Assembly (NCBI GenBank): GCA_964540905.1
Contig: CAZIOS010000009.1
Span: 20,971 to 84,970, forward strand
Direction: 5' to 3'
DNA length: 64,000 nt
Origin: VAYN01 sp964540905
GTDB taxonomy: Bacteria; Actinomycetota; Thermoleophilia; Solirubrobacterales; 70-9
Position 1 is the first letter of the stretch, and each line of letters begins with the position of its first letter. The translations under genes were made by a program, and so were the position numbers. The notes beneath the pieces were generated by a model, which made no database searches, was not told where the DNA came from, and saw only the letters and a program-made list of their open reading frames with translations. Below, piece by piece: positions 16,851 through 24,261 of the stretch.

Positions 16851-17144
16851 GTGAGCGAGCGCCGACACATCCCCGAGCCCGGCGAGACCGTCTACACGCC
16901 GCGCCCCTCCTGGGCTCCCGCCCTCTTCGCCCTCGGCCTCGTCGGCCTGATCGGCGGCATCTACGCCGCCGGCCTGATCTTCCCGCCGATCGTCTACGCC
17001 GTCGCCGGCGCCGCGATCCTGCTCGGCGCCTTCCGCGGCCTCGTCCGCGGCGCGATCCGCGACTACTTCCGCCTGCCGCGCAAGCAGCGGGTCCCCGCCG
17101 CCGCGCTTCCGGTCGAGACGATCTCGGCGCCGCCGAAGCCCTAA
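16851..17144 (+). CDS. Small two-helix membrane protein in the oxidase cluster
   Basis: A 97-residue protein with the GTG start 3 bases after the preceding small gene's stop. A soluble N-terminus (RHIPEPGETVYTPRPSW) leads into two hydrophobic helices at about 22-42 and 45-65, then a basic tail (RDYFRLPRKQR) and a Pro-rich end. The position suggests a subunit IV-like accessory of a cytochrome oxidase. It does not show the longer actinobacterial subunit IV pattern, so the function is unassigned. Confidence 0.7.
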   Translation: MSERRHIPEPGETVYTPRPSWAPALFALGLVGLIGGIYAAGLIFPPIVYAVAGAAILLGAFRGLVRGAIRDYFRLPRKQRVPAAALPVETISAPPKP

Positions 17145-17154
17145 GCCCGGCGCC

Positions 17155-17556
17155 TCAGCCCGGCGTCATCCCCGAGGTCGCCCCCTCACTGGTCCAGACG
17201 CGGACGATGTCGCGCATCGAGAGGATCCCGACCAGCTCGCCCTGCTCGAAGACGACCAGGTGGCGGACGCCGCGGCGCGACATCTCGGCGGCGGCGCGCT
17301 CGAGGCTCCAGTCCGGGGCGGCGGCGATCACGCCCTCGCTCATGTGGTCGGCGACCAACTCGACGTCGGGGTCCTCGCCGCCGCCGACCGAGATCAGCAG
17401 GTCGCGCTCGGTGACGATGCCCGGCGTCGGCGACTCGGCATCGCTGACCAGCGCCGCGCCGGTCCCCTTCTCGACCATCATCGCCGCCGCCTCGCGCAGC
17501 GTGTGCGAGGGGCCCACGGTCGACGTCACCTCCGACATCCCGTCCCTGACCTGCAT
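17155..17556 (-). CDS. Two-CBS-domain protein
   Basis: A 133-residue protein made of a pair of CBS motifs (about 1-60 and 66-125), each with the usual TPGIVTERDLL or LVGILSMRDIV ending. Such pairs bind adenine nucleotides and act as energy-state sensors; no effector domain is attached. ATG 17556 is supported by a strong GGGAGG ribosome site 5 bases upstream, unlike many leaderless neighbours. A longer frame upstream adds basic residues and is not needed. It is convergent with the oxidase cluster (10 bases) and divergent from the cytochrome c gene. Confidence 0.85.
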   Translation of the reverse strand: MQVRDGMSEVTSTVGPSHTLREAAAMMVEKGTGAALVSDAESPTPGIVTERDLLISVGGGEDPDVELVADHMSEGVIAAAPDWSLERAAAEMSRRGVRHLVVFEQGELVGILSMRDIVRVWTSEGATSGMTPG

Positions 17557-17705
17557 CTGGACCTCCCTTTCGAGCGGTTTCCGACTTAGTGCGAATCGAC
17601 GCAAGAGTACCCGAATGCCACACGTGTATTCACGGCCACGCCGGGGTGCCCACAGGACGCTTTCGCGCGGCCCTGACATATAGACTCCGGCGCGCCGCCA
17701 GCCGT

Positions 17706-18395
17706 ATGCAAAGCCCCTCGCAACTCATCCGCCCGCTGCTCGCCCTCGCCGCCCTGGCCGCGCTCGTCATCGCCGCCTCCGGCTGCGGGACGACGACCGC
17801 CGACATCGCCCGCGGGCGCACCCTCTTCGTGCAGAAATGCGGCGTCTGCCACACCCTCGCCCAGGCGGGGACGACGGCCCAGGTCGGCCCCAACCTCGAC
17901 GACGCCTTCGCCGCCGCCCGCGCGGCCGGCGAGGGGGGCGACACGATCGAAGGGATCGTCAAGGCCCAGGTCGGGTTCCCGCGCCCGAGCAACGGCGACC
18001 CGGCGGTCTCGATGCCGCGCGACGTCGTCACCGGCCAAGATCTCGACGACGTCGCCGCCTACGTCGGCACCTACGCCGGCGTCCCCGGCGCAGCGCCGCC
18101 GAAGGTGCCCGGCGGCCCCGGCGCCCAGGTCTTCGCCAGCAACGGCTGCGGCGGCTGCCACACGCTGGCCGCCGCCGGTTCCGGCGGCGTCACCGGCCCC
18201 AATTTCGACGAAGTCCTGCCCGGCCAGACCGCGGCGATGGTCAAAGAATCGATTGAAGACCCGAACGCGAAAATCGCCAAGGGCTACCCGGCCAACGTGA
18301 TGCCGGAGAACTTCGCCCAGACGATCGCCCCGAAGGAAATCGAACAGCTGGTCGAATACCTGCTCGAAAGCACCGCCAAGGGCGGCTCGAAGTAG
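17706..18395 (+). CDS. Di-heme cytochrome c lipoprotein
   Basis: A 229-residue exported lipoprotein: a signal helix ending in the lipobox ASGC with Cys27 as the lipid anchor. Two class I cytochrome c domains follow, with heme sites Cys45-Cys48-His49 (CGVCH) and Cys148-Cys151-His152 (CGGCH). Likely distal ligands are Met103 (VSMP) and Met199 (NVMP). It should carry electrons outside the membrane, plausibly to the aa3 oxidase encoded downstream or in association with the degenerate oxidase-like pair upstream. TAGACT lies 19 bases before the ATG. Confidence 0.9.
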   Translation: MQSPSQLIRPLLALAALAALVIAASGCGTTTADIARGRTLFVQKCGVCHTLAQAGTTAQVGPNLDDAFAAARAAGEGGDTIEGIVKAQVGFPRPSNGDPAVSMPRDVVTGQDLDDVAAYVGTYAGVPGAAPPKVPGGPGAQVFASNGCGGCHTLAAAGSGGVTGPNFDEVLPGQTAAMVKESIEDPNAKIAKGYPANVMPENFAQTIAPKEIEQLVEYLLESTAKGGSK

Positions 18396-18450
18396 GCAGC
18401 GAGTCCGAGCGGGGCGGCCACCCGGCGGTCGCTGGCATCATCTGCTGACG

Positions 18451-19428
18451 ATGCGGGAACCGCTCCGAGACCGCTTCGAGATCTCCCCCCAGCGCTACGC
18501 GCAGGTCACCGCCGTCGCCCTCGGCGCCCTGGCGCTGATCGTCCTCACCGGCGCCGCGGTGCGCCTCACGGACTCCGGGCTCGGCTGCCCCAACTGGCCC
18601 AAGTGCTACGGCGGCGTCACGCCGCCGCTCGAATCGCACGCCGTGATCGAGTACAGCAACCGCCTGCTGACCGGCTTCGTCGGCCTCGCCGTGATCGCCG
18701 CCAGCATCCTCGCCTGGTTCCGCAAGCCGTTCCGCTGGCATCTGGCGCTGTTCGGCGCCCTGCTGCCGCTGGGCGTGATCGGCCAGGCGATCCTCGGCGC
18801 CCTCGTCGTCGAGTACCACCTCGCCCCGGGCCTGGTGATGTCCCACTTCATCCTCTCGATGATGCTGCTCGACGCCGCCTTCGCGCTGGCCTGGTGCTCG
18901 CGCTATGAGCCTTGGCAGCGGCGTCGCTCCCACGACCGGCTCGGCGTCTGGGCGGTGCGGGCGCTGATCCCGTTCGGCCAGCTGACGATCCTCGCCGGGA
19001 CGATCGCCACCGCCTCCGGGCCCCACGCCGGCGCGCACGCGGGACAGCTCGTCCACCGCTTCACCTTCGAGGGGCCGAAGACGCTGGAATGGGTGGTCCA
19101 GCGCCACGCCGCGATCGCCGCCGTCTACGGCTTCGCCGCGATCGCCGTCTGGTTCCTGCTGAGGCGACCCGGCGGCGACCGCCGGGCGCTGAGGCCGCTG
19201 ACCGTCGTCCTCGGCCTGCTGGCGCTGCAGGGAGCGGTCGGCGGCCTGCAGTGGTATCTGAAACTTCCGACCGAGATCGTCTGGGTCCACATCGCGATCG
19301 CCACCGGCAACTGGTTGGCGATGCTCTGGACCGTCGCCGCCGCCGGCCGGCTCGAGCCCCGGCAGGAGGCGGCGCCCGTCGGCGAGTCGCGCGAGCCCGC
19401 CGCCAGGGCACCCGCCGAGGCGCTCTAA
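18451..19428 (+). CDS. ctaA: Heme A synthase (COX15/CtaA)
   Basis: A 325-residue protein with about eight helices in two similar halves that oxidises heme O to heme A. The CtaA block LTDSGLGCPNWPKCYG carries the Cys46/Cys52 pair found in bacterial type-2 CtaA. Heme-ligand His residues are seen in IEYSNRLLTG context, VMSHFILSMMLLD, LVHRFTF and VWVHIAIATGNW. The C-terminal 25 residues are a polar tail. It works with CtaB (15784) and serves the canonical oxidase; the gene order ctaB...ctaA encloses the di-heme cytochrome c. Confidence 0.93.
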   Translation: MREPLRDRFEISPQRYAQVTAVALGALALIVLTGAAVRLTDSGLGCPNWPKCYGGVTPPLESHAVIEYSNRLLTGFVGLAVIAASILAWFRKPFRWHLALFGALLPLGVIGQAILGALVVEYHLAPGLVMSHFILSMMLLDAAFALAWCSRYEPWQRRRSHDRLGVWAVRALIPFGQLTILAGTIATASGPHAGAHAGQLVHRFTFEGPKTLEWVVQRHAAIAAVYGFAAIAVWFLLRRPGGDRRALRPLTVVLGLLALQGAVGGLQWYLKLPTEIVWVHIAIATGNWLAMLWTVAAAGRLEPRQEAAPVGESREPAARAPAEAL

Positions 19429-19455
19429 GCGCCGTCCTGGCGGCCCCGAGCCCCG

Positions 19456-20226
19456 ATGCTCGCCTTCGCCCCTTCGATCGCCTTCCTCAGCCTCGTGCAG
19501 GCCTGCCTGATCGGCCTCGCCCGGCCGGCCGTCAGCCCCCTGCTGGGACGGCTGCGCAGCGTCTGGTGGGCGCTGGTGCCGCCGCTCTCGATCGTCGTCG
19601 CAATCGCCGCGATCGCCCTCGACTCGGCCAGCGCCCACGCCCTCACCTACCTGGCTCTGGTAGCGGTGCCGCCGCTGGCGGCGCTGGCACTGGCGGCGAT
19701 CGTCCGCGGCGGCCGTCCGGCCCTGGCCCTGGCGGTGGTGCCGCTCTTCGCCCTCGCCTGGGCCGCCCGCGGCGCCCTCGCGGGCCAGAGCGCGGCGCTG
19801 GCGCTCTCGGCCCTGGCCTGCGTCAGCCTCGGCTGGCTGCTCGCCTGCGTCGTCCCCGCCAGGTGGCTGAAGCTGGGGATCTACGCGATGGCGGCGATCG
19901 ACACCTACCTGGTCGCCAGCGACCTCCTGCAGGCGCCCAACGCGGTCCTCAACGCCGTCTCCCCCGGCGGTCTGCCGCGGCTGCAGTTCGTCTCCTTCGG
20001 CTCCGCCGTGATGGGCTTCGGCGACATCTTCATCGCCGCCACCCTCGGCGCCCTGCTGGCGCACGATCGTCGCCTGCAGCTCCGCGGCACTTACCTCGCG
20101 ATCGCCCTCTGCCTCGGCTTCGACCTGCTCTTCTTCGCCGTCGACGAGCTGCCGGCGACGGTGCCGATCGCGCTCACCCTCGCCCTACTGGAGCTGCAGG
20201 GGCGACGGCGGATCAGAGCTGGGTGA
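19456..20226 (+). CDS. Putative GxGD intramembrane aspartyl protease (presenilin/SPP-like)
   Basis: A 256-residue all-helical membrane protein, about eight to nine helices. Three landmarks of the A22 fold appear in order: AIDTYLVASDLLQAP with Asp149, VMGFGDIFIAATLGALLAHD with Asp190 in the GxGD motif, and ELPATVPIALTL at 231-242 in the place of the PAL motif. The text after GFGD resembles eukaryotic signal peptide peptidase (GLGDIVIPGIFIALLLRFD). If right, it cuts transmembrane helices such as remnant signal peptides. The match is by eye; the PAL motif is imperfect and an unrelated membrane protein remains possible. Confidence 0.5.
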   Translation: MLAFAPSIAFLSLVQACLIGLARPAVSPLLGRLRSVWWALVPPLSIVVAIAAIALDSASAHALTYLALVAVPPLAALALAAIVRGGRPALALAVVPLFALAWAARGALAGQSAALALSALACVSLGWLLACVVPARWLKLGIYAMAAIDTYLVASDLLQAPNAVLNAVSPGGLPRLQFVSFGSAVMGFGDIFIAATLGALLAHDRRLQLRGTYLAIALCLGFDLLFFAVDELPATVPIALTLALLELQGRRRIRAG

Positions 20227-20512
20227 CGAGCAGGCCCATCGTGCCGACGAACCCGGTGACCATCACCGTGCAGATGCCGATCACCCCGTGGAGCATGGTC
20301 CGGTTCATCGCCGCGAACTTCTCGTCAATCCGATCGAACCGTTCGTCGATCCGCTCAAGGCGCCCGTCGATCCGATCGAGCCGCTTGTCGACCTGCTCGA
20401 AGCGTCTGTCGACCTGCTCGAAGCGTCTGTCGACGGCGGCGAAGCCGTCGTCGACGCGCCGGTTGAGGCCGTCAAGCCGGTCGTCGCTCCACATCTCTCT
20501 CACGACTGCCAT
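20213..20512 (-). CDS. Heptad-repeat coiled-coil protein with C-terminal membrane helix
   Basis: A 99-residue protein. Residues about 16-65 are six near-identical heptads (VDRRFEQ, VDRRFEQ, VDKRLDR, IDGRLER, IDERFDR, IDEKFAA) forming a long amphipathic helix, followed by one hydrophobic segment (about 72-95) at the C-terminus. It should oligomerise as a tail-anchored coiled coil. No function is recognised; similar architectures occur in phage and small actinobacterial proteins. ATG 20512 is chosen because the longer frame upstream is unlike the rest. The stop overlaps the convergent GxGD gene by 14 bases. Confidence 0.7.
   Translation of the reverse strand: MAVVREMWSDDRLDGLNRRVDDGFAAVDRRFEQVDRRFEQVDKRLDRIDGRLERIDERFDRIDEKFAAMNRTMLHGVIGICTVMVTGFVGTMGLLVTQL
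20387..20428. repeat. Exact tandem duplication of 21 bases within the heptad gene
   Basis: Two back-to-back identical 21-base units (20387-20407 and 20408-20428), beginning gtcgacctgctc and ending gaagcgtct, with the first six bases of a third copy following. Each unit encodes one heptad, so gain or loss of units keeps frame and only changes coiled-coil length. Confidence 0.9.
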
Positions 20513-20570
20513 GTTGCCAGACCAGCGGGCGAGATGTAACGAGTTGTCTGTGCATTGCAAGAGCTCTGGC

Positions 20571-20753
20571 TCAATTCCCACGCCGCTTGCGCGCAACCCA
20601 GCGGTATCCATGCCAGGCGCCCCAGCAGACCAGCACAAGACCCCACAGCGCCCCCACCAGCGGCCGCGTCAGCAGCGTCACCACGATCACCGACGATGCC
20701 GCCACCGCGACGATCATCACCCACCTAAACACCGCCTCCTCGGAGATCCTCAT
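20571..20753 (-). CDS. 60-residue two-helix membrane protein, unknown
   Basis: Starts with a short polar head (MRISEEAVFRW), then two hydrophobic helices (about 12-30 and 33-50) and a basic tail (YRWVARKRRGN). No motif identifies it. It is the only gene between the heptad-repeat gene and the cox operon and is read in the same direction as both. Coding is supported by the clean membrane pattern and positive-inside tail; confidence is limited by size. Confidence 0.5.
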   Translation of the reverse strand: MRISEEAVFRWVMIVAVAASSVIVVTLLTRPLVGALWGLVLVCWGAWHGYRWVARKRRGN

Positions 20754-20818
20754 CTCAGGCAGTCTGCCTCACGCACGGGCGCGAGGCCAGGGAGACGCGC
20801 CGGTTTGCAGGAGCCGCG

Positions 20819-21445
20819 CTAAAGGACGTAAACGGTAAGAAAGACGATGATCCACATGATGTCGACGAAGTGCCAGTAGATGCCCGGCACCTCGACGCCG
20901 AGATGGTCCTTCCCCTCCTCGCCGAAGTGGCCGCGGAAGGCGCGGATCGTGGCGAAGCTGAGCAGCATCAGGCCGACGAAGACGTGGGCGCCGTGGAGAC
21001 CGGTGAGGCAGTAGAAGATCGAGCCGAACGAGAGGTCGCGGGCGCTGAAGCCGAGGTGCACGTACTCGTTCAGCTGGATGAAGAGGAAGGTCGCGCCCAG
21101 CATCCAGGTCAGCAGCAGTCCCAGCTTCATCCCCTGGCGGTTGCCGCGGCGGATCGCCTCGAGGGCGTAGTGGATCGTGAAGCTGGAGGAGACGAGGATC
21201 GCCGTGTTGACGCCGGCGACGGCGACCGGCAGTTCGTAGGGGTGCGGCGGCCAGGCGGGCGGGTTGACGACGACGCGGAGGAAGAAGTAGGAGGCGAAGA
21301 AGGCCCCGAACAGCATCACCTCGGAGACGATGAAGAGGAGGATGCCGAGCGTCTGTTTGTCCATCCGCGAGCTCTGGTTGGCCTCCGGCGGACCGTGGTG
21401 CTCGTCGGCGTGCCCGTGCCCGAGAGCGACGGTTGCGCTCTCCAT
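20819..21445 (-). CDS. ctaE: Cytochrome c oxidase subunit III
   Basis: A 208-residue protein with five helices, the short bacterial form of subunit III. Recognisable blocks are SEVMLFGAFFASYFFLR (about 45-61), FLFIQLNEY, YCLTGLHGAHVFVGL (about 145-159) and the end WHFVDIMWIIVFLTVYVL. It stabilises the catalytic subunit and guides oxygen entry. A His-rich N-terminus (ALGHGHADEHHGPP) precedes the first helix. The ATG overlaps the stop of the upstream gene (ATGA), so it is translationally coupled. The full operon is ctaC, ctaD, a USP-like gene, ctaE on the minus strand. Confidence 0.93.
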   Translation of the reverse strand: MESATVALGHGHADEHHGPPEANQSSRMDKQTLGILLFIVSEVMLFGAFFASYFFLRVVVNPPAWPPHPYELPVAVAGVNTAILVSSSFTIHYALEAIRRGNRQGMKLGLLLTWMLGATFLFIQLNEYVHLGFSARDLSFGSIFYCLTGLHGAHVFVGLMLLSFATIRAFRGHFGEEGKDHLGVEVPGIYWHFVDIMWIIVFLTVYVL

Positions 21446-22320
21446 CAGGACCCCCCTCCCTCGGCGACGGCGGCGGCGACGGCGGCGGCCGGGCGGCCGA
21501 CCTCGATGTGCTCGACCTGCTTCTCGGTGATCTCGCGCACCCGCCCGATCAGGTCCTCCTCGAGCCAGCGCGAGCCCTCGCCGGCGAAGGTCGAGATCAG
21601 GACCTCGTCGATCCGGTAGTGCTCGATCGCGTTCTTGACCGCGAGGAAGGGATCGGGGCTCATCGGCTGGCCGGTCGCGTCGACGTCGGCGCGGTAGAGC
21701 TCGGCCAGGGTGGAGGCGAGGTCGCGGACGATCTCCGCCTCGCCGACGCCCTCGGCGCGGGGGCAGATGATCGTGTAGCGGTGCGGTTGGCCGGCGGCGC
21801 GCTCCTTGAGCCGGTTGACCAGGTCCGGGGTCGCCACGGTCTTGGTGGCGACGACGAGGGTGTGGATCAGGTCCAGTCGGATCGCGTCGTCTTCGATCCG
21901 GACCGGGATGTGGGTGAACTTCGTATCCGGTTCGACCCGCTCGCGGACCCACTCGACCAGGTCGCGGCGGGTGAAGCCGAAGCGATCGTCGTAGAGGCTG
22001 GAGAAGAGGATCTCGCCCGGTTCGTGGGCGCGGACGGCGTCGGTCGCCGCCAGCCATGGCTCCGGGTCCATCACCTCGCCGACCGAGTCGATGCCGAACT
22101 CGCTCAGCACCGACATCGTCACCTCGACCCGGGCGCGGGCGGCTTCGCGCAGCTCGCCGGAGTCGATCAGCTGCCCGACCGAGGGCTGGTTCTGCGGCGC
22201 CGCGACGACGACGCTGGAGACCCTGCCCTGGCGCTCGCGCACGGCCTGCAGCAGTTTGCGACCGCCGGCGACCTCGTTGAGGAAGACCAGCAGCGGCCGG
22301 TCCTCGGCGACGGCGCTCAC
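21445..22320 (-). CDS. Tandem USP-like (GabP C-terminal-type) soluble protein inside the cox operon
   Basis: A 291-residue soluble protein embedded between ctaD and ctaE with 4-base overlaps on both sides. It has two alpha/beta units, about 5-130 and 135-285. The second has the pattern LVVATKTVATPDLVNRLKE, YTIICP, then DPFLAVKNAIEHYRIDEVLISTFAGEGSRWLEEDLIGRV, like the universal-stress-type domains common in actinobacteria; the first is a diverged copy (ILFSSLYDDRFGFTRRDLVEWV). USP folds often bind ATP. Coupling to the oxidase suggests a regulatory or assembly role in respiration, which is inference. Confidence 0.75.
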   Translation of the reverse strand: MSAVAEDRPLLVFLNEVAGGRKLLQAVRERQGRVSSVVVAAPQNQPSVGQLIDSGELREAARARVEVTMSVLSEFGIDSVGEVMDPEPWLAATDAVRAHEPGEILFSSLYDDRFGFTRRDLVEWVRERVEPDTKFTHIPVRIEDDAIRLDLIHTLVVATKTVATPDLVNRLKERAAGQPHRYTIICPRAEGVGEAEIVRDLASTLAELYRADVDATGQPMSPDPFLAVKNAIEHYRIDEVLISTFAGEGSRWLEEDLIGRVREITEKQVEHIEVGRPAAAVAAAVAEGGGS

Positions 22321-24221
22321 GTCGAGCCCACCACGCTCGGCTCGGCCGCCGGGACCTCGGCGCCTTCGCCGGACATGATCGCGTGGCGGGCGCCCGGGAC
22401 CCCGTACTCGTAGGGACCGCCGACCACACGCGGGATCTCGTCGAAGTTGAAGATCGGCGGCGGCGAGGAGACCTGCCACTCGATCGAGTTGGCGCGCCAG
22501 GGGTTGGCCTCGGCGCGCGGGCCGAAGCGCCAGCTGACGATCATGTTGTAGAGGAAGACGAGCTGGACGGCGCCGAGCATGAAGGCGAAGCAGCTGATCA
22601 GCAGGTTCCAGTTGCCGAACTGGCTGGCGTAGTCGGCGACCCGCCGCGGCATCCCGTCCATCCCGATCCAGTGCATCGGGATGAAGGTCCCCCAGGTGCA
22701 GACCAGGGTGCCCCAGAAGTGAACCCGGCCAAGTTTCTCGTCGTACATGCGCCCGGTGATCTTCGGAAACCAGTGGTAGATGCCGGCGAAGATCGTGAAG
22801 ACCGAGCCGCCGAAGAGCACGAAGTGGATGTGGGCGACGATGAAGTAGGTGTCGGAGACGTGGATGTCGATCGGCACCATGCCGAGCATGACCCCGCTGA
22901 TGCCGCCGATCGTGAAGGTGACGATGAAGGCGAGCGCGAACAGCATCGAGGTCGATTTGGTGTGGATCTTGCCGAAGTAGAGCGTCCCCAGCCAGGAGAA
23001 GATCTTGATCCCGGTCGGCACCGCGATCAGCAGCGTGGTGAACATCATCGGCACCCGCAGCCACGAGAACATGCCGGCGACGAACATGTGATGGGCCCAG
23101 ACCGAGTAGCTGAGGACGACGATCCCGATCAAGGCAAGGGCCATGAGGCGGTAGCCGAAGATCGGCTTGCGGGCATGGGTGGAGATGACCTCGCTGATGA
23201 TCCCGAAGCCGGGCAGCATCATGATGTAGACGGCTGGGTGCGAGTAGAACCAGAAGATGTGCTGGTAGCTGATCACGTCGCCACCGCCGCCGAACTGGAA
23301 GAAGTTGGTGTGGAGGATGCGGTCGAAGAGGACCATGAACTGGGCGCCGGCGATGAACGGGGTCGCGGCGACCACCAGCAGCGAGGTCGAGAGGTTGGCC
23401 CAGACCAGCAGCGGCATCCGCCAGAAGGTCATCCCCGGCGCCCGCATGGTGATGATCGTAACCAGGAAGTTGAGCGCGGTGGCGATCGAGGAGGCGCCGG
23501 CGAACTGGACGCCGAGGTTGAAGAAGGACTGCCCGAGCGGGGCGCCGGTGGAGAGCGGCGCGTAGCCGGTCCAGCCGGCGTCGAAGGCGCCGCCGGGGGC
23601 GAGGAAGCTGCCGATGAAGAGCAGGCCGGCCAGCGGCAGCATCCAGAAGCTGAGCGCGTTGAGGCGCGGGAAGGCCATGTCCGGGGCGCCGATCATCAGC
23701 GGCAGCACGTAGTTGGCGATGCCGGCGAAGACCGGGATCACGAAGACGAAGATCATCAGCACCGCGTGGGTGGAGAAGAGGCTGTTGTAGGTGCTGGCGT
23801 CGACGATCTGGGTGCCCGGCTGCGCCAGCTCGGCCCGGATCAGCATCGCCATCAGCCCGCCCACGAAGAAGAAGAAGAAGGTGGTGCAGATGTACTGGAT
23901 GCCGATCACCTTGTGATCGGTGTTGAAGCGGAAGTAGTCCCGCCAGCTCTTGGCGCCGTGCTGGGAGTGGTCGTCGGGGATCGTCGGCATCCCGGCGGCC
24001 CAGCGCAGCCAGTAGTCGAAGCAGCCGAAGCCGGCGAGGAAGCCGAGCGGGGCGAGGATCAGCGGCACGACCACGTGCGGGTAGCCGGTCTGTTCGGTCT
24101 GGTAGAGCGGCAGACCGGAGATCGCGCGCAGCGCGATCACCAGGCCGAAGCCGAATGCGGCGAAGGCGAGGGCGCCGAGCCCGCCTCGAATCCAACCCGG
24201 TCGCTTGATCGCTGCCAGCAT
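22317..24221 (-). CDS. ctaD: Cytochrome c oxidase subunit I, A2-type, with N-terminal membrane extension
   Basis: A 634-residue catalytic subunit with every ligand present: low-spin heme His152 (STHAVLMIF) and His466, Cu-B His328, His377 and His378, cross-linked Tyr332, and high-spin heme His464 (AHIHF). The YSHPAVY motif, with Ser and Ala in place of the HPEVY glutamate, marks the A2 subfamily. About 100 extra residues precede the usual DHKVIGIQY start, with two predicted helices (about 15-33 and 48-66) of unknown role. The ATG overlaps the stop of a 9-codon upstream frame; the stop overlaps the USP-like gene. Confidence 0.95.
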   Translation of the reverse strand: MLAAIKRPGWIRGGLGALAFAAFGFGLVIALRAISGLPLYQTEQTGYPHVVVPLILAPLGFLAGFGCFDYWLRWAAGMPTIPDDHSQHGAKSWRDYFRFNTDHKVIGIQYICTTFFFFFVGGLMAMLIRAELAQPGTQIVDASTYNSLFSTHAVLMIFVFVIPVFAGIANYVLPLMIGAPDMAFPRLNALSFWMLPLAGLLFIGSFLAPGGAFDAGWTGYAPLSTGAPLGQSFFNLGVQFAGASSIATALNFLVTIITMRAPGMTFWRMPLLVWANLSTSLLVVAATPFIAGAQFMVLFDRILHTNFFQFGGGGDVISYQHIFWFYSHPAVYIMMLPGFGIISEVISTHARKPIFGYRLMALALIGIVVLSYSVWAHHMFVAGMFSWLRVPMMFTTLLIAVPTGIKIFSWLGTLYFGKIHTKSTSMLFALAFIVTFTIGGISGVMLGMVPIDIHVSDTYFIVAHIHFVLFGGSVFTIFAGIYHWFPKITGRMYDEKLGRVHFWGTLVCTWGTFIPMHWIGMDGMPRRVADYASQFGNWNLLISCFAFMLGAVQLVFLYNMIVSWRFGPRAEANPWRANSIEWQVSSPPPIFNFDEIPRVVGGPYEYGVPGARHAIMSGEGAEVPAAEPSVVGST

Positions 24222-24250
24222 CAGGCGTGCGAGGTCGTGCGGTTGGTCAT
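24221..24250 (-). other. Nine-codon upstream reading frame ahead of ctaD
   Basis: ATG at 24250 is preceded by a good GGAGG ribosome site (5-base spacing) and encodes MTNRTTSHA before a TGA that overlaps the ctaD ATG (TGATG). No other ribosome site lies in front of ctaD, so ribosomes ending here probably reinitiate on ctaD. It may be a coupling leader rather than a functional peptide. Confidence 0.45.
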
Positions 24251-24261
24251 CTCAGCCTCCA

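Noticed and set aside
20341..20440. CRISPR-like array in the repeated 21-base region
   Set aside because: Repeats are contiguous without spacers and encode heptads of a coiled coil, so this is an in-gene tandem repeat.
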